Assembly: GCF_029227915.1 (NCBI RefSeq)
Contig: NC_079878.1
Coordinates: 18,478,001-18,542,000, forward strand
Source of the DNA: Hydractinia symbiolongicarpus
Lineage: Eukaryota; Cnidaria; Hydrozoa; Anthoathecata; Hydractiniidae
Reading direction: 5' to 3'
DNA length: 64,000 bases
Below the pieces are notes generated by a model that was given only the letters and a program-made list of their open reading frames with translations, was not told the DNA's origin and made no database searches. A program made the translations under genes and the position numbers. Shown piece by piece: positions 54,560 to 64,000 of this stretch (position 1 is the stretch's first letter; each line of letters starts with the position of its first letter).

Positions 54560-57530
54560 TACTTTTGATGAGAATACTAGGTCCTATGTAGATTAATATG
54601 GAATAGTCTTTGATGGATGCGGTGATTAATATGGCTAAGCATGGCATGGCACCAGATGTTGATGGATTTGTTGTGTTTGACCGTGTTCGCGCAAGCGACT
54701 GTGCCAGAACATACATTTTCGTATCTCTACATTTTATATTCTCTAAAAATTGAAATTTGTTCAAAATGCCACTATCTGCTTAAAATTCAATTACTTTAGT
54801 TCTAGAGCTAATTTTTGCATTCTGTTTGAAGTTTCGGATTGGTAAATAAAAGTTACTTTGCATATGCTCCGGTTTTTACATGAATCGCATGAAAAATTGC
54901 CAAATATTACCCGAAATCCGTTTTTTCCGATTTTCAGGTAAAATCCAAAAAATTCGGGAAGTCGGATTATTCACGTGACCAAAACATGGAAAAAAATTTT
55001 CTTAATGAAACAAAGTTGTGTTGTAAGTTTCAAGTTCTAAAAATAATAATTCTAACAAGAGTTATTGCGAAGCAATTGAGCTTCGCGAGCGAAGCGAAAT
55101 TGTGGAGCACCGTTTACTACGCGAGGCATACCAAGAGAATTATTGAGATTCTTAAAATTTCGATAGAAAAAATCATATAAAATCAGCGTAAGGAAATATG
55201 ACTGATATTTTGAAAATATTTTTTGCTGTCGTCCTTCAATCGAATCAGCTAGCTAGCTACCTCTAGCCTAGCTACAGTCAGAAGAAGAAAACTCAATCTA
55301 CAAGTCTAGTCTAGCTACAGTCAGAAGAAGAAAACTCAATCCACAAGTATTAACAAAACTTTTTCGTTTTAAATTTAATTATGCTATTTTTAAATATTTC
55401 CTAAAACTCCAGTTGCTTCTTTTTTTTTGCATCGTGAAAATAAATTTAAGTCGCCAATCCAAAAATAACAGGGAAAAATACACCTTCCCATGTGCTCATG
55501 TGTGGTTAAAAACTTTTGTACTGTCTCTACTAGCGCCTTTTTACTGATATATGTTCTAAATCTGAACTATTTTATTAAACGGTGCCTTTACCTAGAAGTT
55601 TTACTTTGTTTACCTACTTTCGCATGTTAGTAAATTTTTCAAAACTGAAACCTTGCAATAAATTTTTCAAGAAGTGAGCTATGAAGAAGTGAGCGACGTG
55701 TGTGAAGTCACGAATGACCAAGTTGACTTTTGTTCGATAATTGTGGTGACCGGTAATGTAATTATTGTTTTTGGGAGATCAAGTTTGGACATATATAAAA
55801 ATATTTAAAAAAATTTAGGGCTTCCTCATTTTCTTTACACATCTAACCCTATGTTTTTGCATTGTGTTTCATGAGCTTACAATAATGTGGTATAGCTAAG
55901 TTATGATACGTAAAAACTACTCTTAAATGACCCTTAAGGATGCAAAACCACATAATAGACCTTAACCAAATTTCGTGTTTTTCGTAACTTTTGTGTTCAG
56001 TATGGTAGATTACTATGCGTGTCAGTTTTACAGTCTCAGGAAATCTTTTTGTGGTGCATTATTATTACTTTCGATTGCTGAATTTCTTGAGTTTTTTTTA
56101 TATTGTGGCAGGTTTTTTTTAACAAAATAAATAAATAACCATAGTTAAAGTTCATTTATTATTTTTTGCAATAATAAACATACTAGACTTATTAATTAAT
56201 TTATAAGAAGAATAACGCTTGCCACCAATACTACTTAGTAAATAAACTAGTGGACAAATTCTCCTCATCTAATAGGAATTGTGAAAACGAAAAAAATAGG
56301 AACATTGGTTTGTAAACCTTAACATACTTTTCAGCCAAAACCAGTCGATTTATTAATTTGTTTTTTATTAAGTTACAGTTAAAAGTTCTTGTGATATCAG
56401 TCTGCTGTTTCTTGTGATCATGTTTCTTATTATAAAAACATTTTTTTTTGTTTACAATAAGTCAGACAAACTGATATTTATTAGAATGAAACTAGGCCTT
56501 GTATGTGCACTCATATGTATAAAAACGATTGTTGTAACTTGTAAATTTCAGTGTGATTATGCCTTGAATTAGTTTTTGTCGTTTTCTTATGGGTTTTTTA
56601 GGATTTCTTTTGGTTTTTTAGGTCATCTAGCTACACATGGGAAAGCTGGAAGTTTAATGTATAGACAAGAATGTAATCTAACTAAGCGCGAGACGTGATT
56701 AAACAAACAAATTAAACCCTATATGATGTTGTCATTATTATTTTGTAAATTTTTAGATTTAAAAGATTGAATTCAAAATCACGTTTTATTTACAAAAAAT
56801 GAAAGTTAATTTCAAATGTTTTGTATCGTTAGAATGCTTTCAGAAATGTTTAAAACCCACGCGATTAAAATTTTCAGAGGATAGATTTTGTTATATTATT
56901 ATCTGCACCCGATTTCGTCTGATTTGTTCTTGCGTTGTTTTAATGCCTACACAACTTCCGAATTAAGTCCTACTTTGTTCTCACTTATGAAACTTTACGG
57001 TGATGATCCTATGTTTTGTCCCATCCTGGCAGGGAGGGGGAGGGTGCTAACAGCTTCAAGGCCCATATCCCCGCGAACATTGCCGCATCTGGTTTTTGAT
57101 AAACAAATTTAGCTTGCAACTTTTAAAGGTTTACACCGCAAGCACTTCATAAGATGTAAATATGTGTTATTTCTGACTTTTCTAGTATTGTCAGTGTTGT
57201 AAGTGTTTTACACCTTCTAAGCTGTTGTTTTTCGTATTTTGTGTAAGGCTTTTTTGGGTGTATTTCGTGGGATTTGACATTTCATATTTGTGTAAGATTT
57301 TTAGAACTTCTTTGGAAACAGTCTTTTTTTGCATTTTCAGTTTATTTTTGTGGTTAAAAGGCATTATTCAATACACTGAAATATTTGTTGATGTCATTAA
57401 AATTTACATGACAGATCTTTTCTATAGACCTTTTTACTGATAGTGCTATCATTTTTAAATTTATGAATGCGCAATGCAGTATGGGAAAATCAGGGTATCT
57501 TATGTAGTTTCGGCGACGGTTACTTACTGT
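54560..57530. other. No gene recognised
   Basis: ORFs at 54555, 54986, 56888 and 57225 have no motif or consistent codon pattern. It holds a ~45-bp tandem duplication (CTAGCTACAGTCAGAAGAAG at about 55267 and 55311) and runs of T/G. Otherwise nothing. Confidence 0.5.
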
Positions 57531-57535
57531 AAACA

Positions 57536-58460
57536 TTGTTAAGAAACTGTCTAACAATGGTGCATTCACAAGAAGAGTTAAACAAGTGGAGTGTTGAAAA
57601 CTTAAGGAGTTATTTGTTAGCTAGGGGGGGGGGGGGTCCTTTAAGGGGGATACTCAAAGCTGATTTAATTAAGAAAGTGCTTGCAGCAGAATTGCTTAAT
57701 CTCCCTGTATCTTCATCGTTGGAATGAAAACAAGAAGACATTTAACACCGACGTGTGTCTAAATTAACTATCGCATGTATCAAAATACCCTTTCCAGAAC
57801 AGATAACCACTGGATGGATGACTGAATATGTGTACTATCCTGATATCACAATCAAATGCCTTCTGGAGTATGCACAGAAAAGTCTAGCTGTCAAAGCTTG
57901 AAATGAGTGATAGAATTTAATAAATGCTGGACATGCTAAAAAAGTTGAATTCAATAAACATATCCCAATGTCTGCGTTATTGTTTTGTTCGTGGAGATGT
58001 TATACAACAAACACGGGTTTATGAAACTCCTTATAAAACCTGGGTGTGTATGAACATTGATAACCATGAAGTTTTACCTGGTGAATGTGGTTGCATTGCT
58101 GGATACAGTGAAAGCTGCAAACATGTTTTTGCACTTCTTCATCTTGTTGTACATCAGGTTGCATTGGGTATAAAAAAACATGTACTTCCAGAACTCAAGT
58201 TTGGAACAAAACAGTGGCTAAAGGTTGACAAAACGTTTATCTTCCTGAAAAAATTTCGTCAAATGTTTGTTACTGGTTCTCCATACACAGATTTTGTTGT
58301 TTATCTACTCAAAGAGTCATGCACAGTGAGAGTTTTTAAAGATTCAGAATTCATTAACGTTATTCCGCTTTTGAAGGGTTTTTTCAATACGCATATCTTG
58401 CCAGAAATGTTTGAAAAAAGAATACATAATATTGTTACATGCAAGGATATTTTAAAAGAA
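57536..58460 (+). pseudogene. SAP-SWIM-YqaJ-like protein remnant
   Basis: SAP-like LNKWSVENLRSYLLARG with KADLIKKVL at the N-terminus (57570-57680), then a stop-broken linker; a SWIM zinc finger CGCIAGYSESCKHVFALLH near 58095; then KKFRQMFVTGSPYTDFVVYL with FINVIPLLKGFFNTHILPEM, the C-terminal end of a YqaJ-like exonuclease. The YqaJ catalytic core between SWIM and this end is missing. The frame continues into a microsatellite. After it, TTACAG (59160) is a possible splice acceptor and VDYVRNIYNPGINVG leads to a stop at 59233-59235. These proteins occur in cnidarian transposons; recombination/exonuclease role. Confidence 0.6.
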
Positions 58461-59144
<684 letters not shown>

Positions 59145-59444
59145 AATTATAATTTTACAGGTTGACTACGTCAGAAATATTTACAATCCTGGTATCAATG
59201 TAGGACCTGTTGAAACAAAAAATAGTAATAAATGAAATTTTAAAATAGGTAATAATTTAGGTAAATTTTTTTTTTCTATACATATAATACAAAAACAAAT
59301 AAATAAATAAGGTAATCGAAAATAAATAAATTAATTAGATAGGTTAGATGGAAAAAAGAAAACTGGTACACTGATGACACTGGTACACTGATGACGTAAG
59401 AATGGGATCGCACGAAAATTATTCTACACTGCTTAGTCAAAACA

Positions 59445-59820
59445 CTCACACACAGGCAACAAAATCAATAGAGAGAGAATCCTAGAATAAAATGAAAGGC
59501 AATTAGGATACAAAAGTGATTCAAATTGGATCAAATAGCATGAGACAAACAAAGTTATGGAGGAAAGAAATTATACATAGTAACGATACTAATAGAATGA
59601 TCAGAAAAATATATACATATAAATTACTACATTGCTTAGTCAAAACATTCTCAGGCAACAAAATCGATAAAGAGAGAAACTTAGAACAAAATGAAAGGCA
59701 ATCAGGATACAAAAGTGATTCAAATTGGATCAAATAGCATGAGACAAACAAGGTTTTGAGGAAAGAAATTAAACAATGCAAGAAAACCAAAAATCAAAAC
59801 AAAATATACATAGTAACGAT
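59445..59820. repeat. ~200-bp imperfect tandem duplication
   Basis: GAAAGGCAAT(T/C)AGGATACAAAAGTGATTC and GATCAAATAGCATGAGACAA occur at about 59492-59550 and 59690-59748. It lies next to the 3' end of the LINE on the minus strand, so it may be duplicated LINE 3' sequence. Confidence 0.7.
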
Positions 59821-59886
59821 AAACATGACTTGAACTAGAAAAACAAACAGACAGTAAAAATAAATTGAATAACTAAGACAAATTAA

Positions 59887-60812
59887 CTACGTTGATATTT
59901 CTTTTAAAATAATAAATGACTTTTCGTTTCTCAAAGGTAAATCAAGTTTATTGAACAGCAAGGTTCCTTGATAACAAGTGGTTTTGCGACCAGCTTCGGT
60001 TCGAACACGTGGTACTCTGAGTAACGATTTGTTACCACGTGTGTTGATTCGATGTTCTATAAATTCGTATTGAACATTTTGAATTGGTTCCAGGTTGTGA
60101 ATCGATTTAAATAAATCGGTTACCATTTTTCGATTTCTTTGTAGATCAATTTCCGGCCAGGACATTGCAGAATCTGTGTCAATGATCCTTTTTGCTTTAT
60201 TTTGTTGCGCTTGAAACTTGATTTTCCAGGTTAAGTTCAAGCCAGAAAATAGAGGGTAGCAATAATGAAACAGTGGATTAATCATGGATTTGTAGATAGT
60301 TTTTGCCACCGTTGGTGGTAAAGTATAACGAATTCGACTGAGCAATGTAACACGTGAGCATATTCTCTTGTAAACCGAATTATAATGAAAATTCAAATTC
60401 AAATGTTGATCTAATGTTACTCCAAGATATTGGTACGATTCAGGTCGGTTCAATTCTACAGTATTGATATTGATCAAACAAATTGGTTGTTTGGATGGAC
60501 GGGAACCATATAATACAAATTCAGTTTTTCCTTTTTTAAGGTTAAGTAGCAAACAATTGTCGTTCACCCATCTTTGAACAATTTCAGCTTCTTCATTTAT
60601 AAGTTTCTCGATGTTGGATGAAAAATTGTCGGAAAAATATAGTACAGTGTCATCAGCATACATCAACAAGGAACATATGGTAAGCTGGGACTGGAGGTCT
60701 TTAACTAAGATAAGAAACAACAAGGGTCCAAGAATGGAACGTTGTGGTACACCATGTGTTATAAGTAATGAAGTATCAGAGGAATTTAACCAATTGTTTC
60801 CCCTTTGAGCCC
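59887..60812 (-). pseudogene. Non-LTR retrotransposon reverse transcriptase, 5'-truncated
   Basis: Minus-strand ORF with palm motifs THGVPQRSILGPLLF, MYADDTVLYF (catalytic YADD), KTEFVLYGSR, ESYQYLGVTLDQHLN and the thumb (PLFHYCYPLFSG, LQRNRKMVTDLFKSIHNL). The open frame continues upstream of the TTG at 60723 to a stop near 60812; the fingers domain and endonuclease are lost. Motif order fits CR1/Jockey-like LINEs. One of the more intact coding regions in the window. Confidence 0.85.
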
Positions 60813-60838
60813 TTTAGCTAACAATACTCCTAATTAAA

Positions 60839-61188
60839 CGGCTTTTTTTTAAAGCCACACATTTTTAAAAAAACATTGCTTTGGTATATGTATATGTTTA
60901 TGTATATACGACTATCAGCAACGTTAATGGCTAAGAGGAGTATAAACAAATTTAAAATTAATTTGGAATGTTGTGGAAACAACAAAGTATTGTCCACGAT
61001 TTTCTCCAACGACAACTATCACACCTATATAAAATGGTTCTAAACTAAATTTTCAAAAAAAACAACCGCGAAATGAAAATGACTGCAAAAGTTTCACGCA
61101 ATAAGTAATAATAATTTAATAATTATGCTTGTGAAAACATGATCAAAATTAATATTTTTTATAAATTTGTGGCTTTAAAAAAAGCCTG
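60839..61188. mobile_element. MITE with ~24-bp TIRs
   Basis: GGCTTTTTTTTAAAGCCACA at the left is inverted as TGTGGCTTTAAAAAAAGCC near 61170 (one T/A length difference). Interior has TATA-rich sequence and a GCGAAA patch. No ORF. Confidence 0.65.
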
Positions 61189-61244
61189 ATAATATGTCAA
61201 GAAGCCTTATGTAATTGCAATTAATTGGGGCCAGAACTACTTTA

Positions 61245-62700
61245 CTAAAGGGGGATGCAATTAACAATAGCTGCAGCAATTGTCCAAATGTGATGACACA
61301 TATAGATCATTGATATTGGTAATGTGTTTTCTAATAATTGGAATTCTTTCAACCATCCATTAGCCCTTTCAATGTGTATTCTTACGTGTGTAAAAGATAC
61401 CATGGTAAACATCTGATCCTGTAAATTTTCTTTCTTGGCGAACAAAAGGAGGTAGAACACATGTTACTTGGTGGGGCAGAAACAAATCCTGAACATTGAA
61501 ACCTTTATCAAACAGAACCATAAAACCAGGATGAAATTTTGAATCAACATTTGTATCTTCATTAATAAAACGATCTGTGCTAGATCCAGTGTAGGCAGGA
61601 GATATGTAAGAGATTGACCCCAATTTTGTACAAAATATAAGTTTTTTTTAGTGTGTTTTGACTTTTGTAGGTGCTGTATGTTTGGTATTGTGCTGCAATG
61701 TTTTCTGAATGAAACATACTGTTCAGTGCAGTCAGCAATACCTTCACATTTGTTGAAAGTACCAGAAAAATGATGGTGCTTATATGCCAGTGTTTCATCA
61801 GGTGTTGGCCAATATATTAGTTGTTCAAGTTCCAAACTAAGAAAAATGACGAATGTTGTAATAATGTTGGAGGCATGTCCAGTCGATATTCCAAATCTAA
61901 AAGTTAAGTCAGCAACAGGCGCATGAAGTCTTAACCTCATCAACGTTATTAATGTTTCATCCTCTAAGCTCAAAGAACGGCTTGGACCAGGTTTTCTTTG
62001 ACAAAACAATTTGGCTGGACTGTACTGATACTGTTTAGGTTTTCCAGAATTGTCACCTTTGTAATATTGGAGCTTTAAATGTTTCGGCCGAACATGCTCA
62101 ACAATAAATCGAAAAACTTTTGATGATGGACATCCAGTGTTTAATTTTGTAATTTTTTTATTACTCTGGATGCAATCCCATGACATTCTTGTATCAATTG
62201 TATTTAATGACAATTTACTGCAAGTTGTGGATGCTGTAAACAACGTAGGTGATAAAATATTGGCATTACTAGTTGATGATAGCATTGGAATATCTAATTC
62301 TAAAGCAGAAATTAACGAGGTTGATGACATGGGTGCTAACAGAGTTGTCCCACTAGCTGGTGATAACAATGTAAGATCTGTTGATAAACTGGTTGGTGAT
62401 ATTGACAAAGAAGAATTTTTAGGAGAAGTTAGATCAAGTGTGACACCAAAGTCAATTTTATCTACATTGTCTGCTTCTGTTTTGACACCATCTGAAGCAG
62501 TTAAAGATGGAACAAATTTATCTCTTTTGCACTTTTTGTTAGGAAGAAACACTCTTTCTTTTGGTGCTTTTCTCTTTTTTGTGTTTTCATCGGTATCATA
62601 ACCTTTAAATACAATGTGGGTAAAGGGCTTGCATCTGTCGGTTTTCCATATTCAAATGATTTGAACAGATCACATGATGTTTTTTACACACAAAATACTT
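61245..62700 (-). pseudogene. Harbinger/DDE_4 transposase with THAP remnant
   Basis: C-terminal THAP end at ~62640 (EYGKPTDASPLPTLY, one base out of frame), Lys-rich linker, then ORF 62552 with THR-like SLSLEDETLITLMRLRLH and CEGIADCTEQYV (first Asp, ~61745). After shifts the second Asp is in FMVLFDKGFNVQDLFLP (~61500) and the Glu in HIERANGWLKEF (~61365). The order fits PIF/Harbinger or ISL2EU-like DDE_4 transposases. Frameshifts near 61620 and 61460. N-terminal THAP zinc residues were not found. Confidence 0.7.
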
Positions 62701-62993
62701 TCTATTACAAGCGGACCCCCACTTAGTATACAACTTAGGGTTTCAACAAGTGTAAAAACGTAGCTCTTAACTCCCATTAAATGCAGTGGTTTGCGGCTTA
62801 AATGAAGAAATTAGGAAATGTATGTTCTAGCGCAGTCGCGTGCGCGTACACAGTGACGTCACAACAAATCCAACTTAAGGGGTATTATAGGCTAAGTAAG
62901 GCTGATCTTTTTCAACAAATCAAGAACGATATGTTGAGAACAATTACAAGACAGGAAAATTGGATCAAGGTTGTTGAGGAGAAGTTCTATGCG

Positions 62994-63426
62994 ATCATGG
63001 CCATCCCGAACCGTTTTAAGACCCAAGGCATGTGTAAAGAGGTCATTGCAAAGGACCCCCACATGTTTTGGTGCGTACCGGATAGGTTTAAAACGCAAGA
63101 CATGTGCAATAGGGCTGTTGAGGATGATCCCCTTTTGCTCATGTATGTACCGGATCAATTCAAGACGCAACACTTTTGTAACAGGGTAGTTAAAAAATGT
63201 TCCTGGGCGCTCGAATATGTCCTGGATTGGTTTGTCACCGGGGCAATGTTGAAAAATAAAAAAAATTAGGACCGAGTGGCGGAAAGGATATCATCAGAGG
63301 AAAGCTGAAAAGGCCGGGATTAAGGAGGAGTTGGCTCCAATAAAATGGCATCCAGATAGCGTTATAGGTTGGTGCTTTTCGGAGGATGAAAGGGCAGATC
63401 TTGAAAAGTTGTGGGGGTTGGCCTGA
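62994..63426 (+). pseudogene. DUF4116-like repeat protein (right-hand element)
   Basis: ATG near 62994. Three units with IPNRFKTQGMC, VPDRFKTQDMC and VPDQFKTQHFC, spaced 28 residues, then a fourth without the Cys (VLDWFVTGA). A shift in the poly-A near 63258 breaks it before the end EWRKGYHQRKAEKAG and WHPDSVIGWCFSEDE, which stops at 63426. A tail of this kind after the repeats is typical of the family. Confidence 0.6.
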
Positions 63427-63474
63427 AACGTTATCTTGCAGCAAAATTGTTGCGAGATAATACTATTAATAAAG

Positions 63475-63762
63475 ATGAGTTTCAAGACCCAAGACATGTG
63501 CAACAAAGCTGTTGAAAAGCAGACCTATGCGCTCGAGTATGTACCGGATCAATTCATGACCCAAGACATGTGCAATAAAGCCGTTGAAAAAAATCCCTGG
63601 GTGCTCGAATATGTACCGGATCAATTAATGACACAGGACATGTGCATCAAGGTTGTTGAAAAAAATTACGAAGTGCTCGAGCATGTCCCGGATCAATTCA
63701 GGACGCAAGACATGTGGACTGCGGTTGTTGAAAAGAATCCCTTCATGCTCAAATATATGTAG
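63475..63762 (+). CDS. DUF4116-like repeat protein, second copy
   Basis: ORF from ATG at 63475: FKTQDMCNKAVEKQ then three units with VPDQFMTQDMC, VPDQLMTQDMC and VPDQFRTQDMW, ~28 residues each, ending FMLKYM at 63762. Intact and compact. Forms a pair with the upstream copy, so local tandem gene duplication is likely. Confidence 0.65.
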   Translation: MSFKTQDMCNKAVEKQTYALEYVPDQFMTQDMCNKAVEKNPWVLEYVPDQLMTQDMCIKVVEKNYEVLEHVPDQFRTQDMWTAVVEKNPFMLKYM

Positions 63763-63803
63763 TTCTCCGGACCTTACTGGGATGTATATAAAATGGTACT
63801 CTG

Positions 63804-64000
63804 TTACTGGTGCTCCGTAGAACTGTGCGACATCGTCAGGTGCCCCATGAGATACAACCCCCACATGCTAGTCCAAAACATACAGCGAAATCAGGCTTTT
63901 TTCATGTGATGGAAAACATGGATGCCGATATGAGGGATGGTGGTGAGTACATATACGAGGGCTACTTTTGTAGTAATGCATGCTTCCTGTCCTACGTGGA
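63804..64000 (+). CDS. Zinc-binding (FCS/MYM-like) protein, cut by window end
   Basis: MVLCYWCSVELCDIVRCP at 63804, a TGA shift near 63898, then EYIYEGYFCSNACFLSYV to the window edge. CxxC...CP...FCSxxC is the layout of FCS/MYM-like treble-clef zinc proteins found in some large DNA viruses and mobile elements. The frame break may be real or a sequence error. Confidence 0.45.

Noticed and set aside
54555-57440. Several 60-75 codon ORFs as genes
   Set aside because: No family features or conserved copies; they look random.

Overview
This window is AT-rich, non-bacterial DNA made almost entirely of decayed mobile elements. The only host-like coding exon I recognise is the last exon of a syntaxin-17-like gene. 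Introns, long microsatellites, Helitron, pogo/CENP-B, Harbinger and Penelope elements, several LINE tails, and virus-like Maverick/Polinton blocks point to an invertebrate animal. A cnidarian, perhaps a hydrozoan, is my best guess from the mix of families; this is an inference.

Layout. (1) 1-10894: a near-perfect inverted repeat with arms of about 4.7 kb around a 1.58 kb spacer. Each arm carries a HIRAN-protein tail, a Penelope endonuclease fragment, a ~30-bp tandem array, the syntaxin-17-like exon and the N-terminal half of a family-B DNA polymerase; the spacer holds the polymerase exonuclease and palm. (2) 12253-19870: a minus-strand Helitron (HUH Rep, Pif1-like helicase, AP-endonuclease-like domain), split by a 3.7 kb DDE transposon at 14281-18025. 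(3) 19874-22566: a second, pogo-like transposon. Both DDE transposons carry a divergently oriented HIRAN-domain gene, and each unit carries PCNA-binding-like (PIP) motifs. (4) 22567-28015: no genes, one MITE. (5) 28016-54369: Polinton-like blocks. Block A (28473-38248) and block B (42734-54369) face in opposite directions and share a gene set: capsid protein, packaging ATPase, DD35E integrase, BRO-like protein and small membrane proteins. A degenerate plus-strand polymerase (38330-41892) lies between them. (6) 57536-64000: a SAP-SWIM-YqaJ-like pseudogene ending in an (ATT)~227 tract, a LINE reverse transcriptase, a MITE, a THAP/Harbinger transposase, and DUF4116-like genes of another virus-like element running off the right edge.

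Function. In the Polinton-like blocks the polymerase would replicate, the integrase would insert, the ATPase would package, and the capsid and membrane genes would build a particle. Nearly every ORF has frameshifts, stops, deletions or insertions, so none looks autonomous now. Many genes start in a shared TAAATG-like context, and kappa-B-like sites lie just upstream of one polymerase start. The most novel pattern is the HIRAN + PIP + DDE transposase association, which suggests transposition tied to replication forks.
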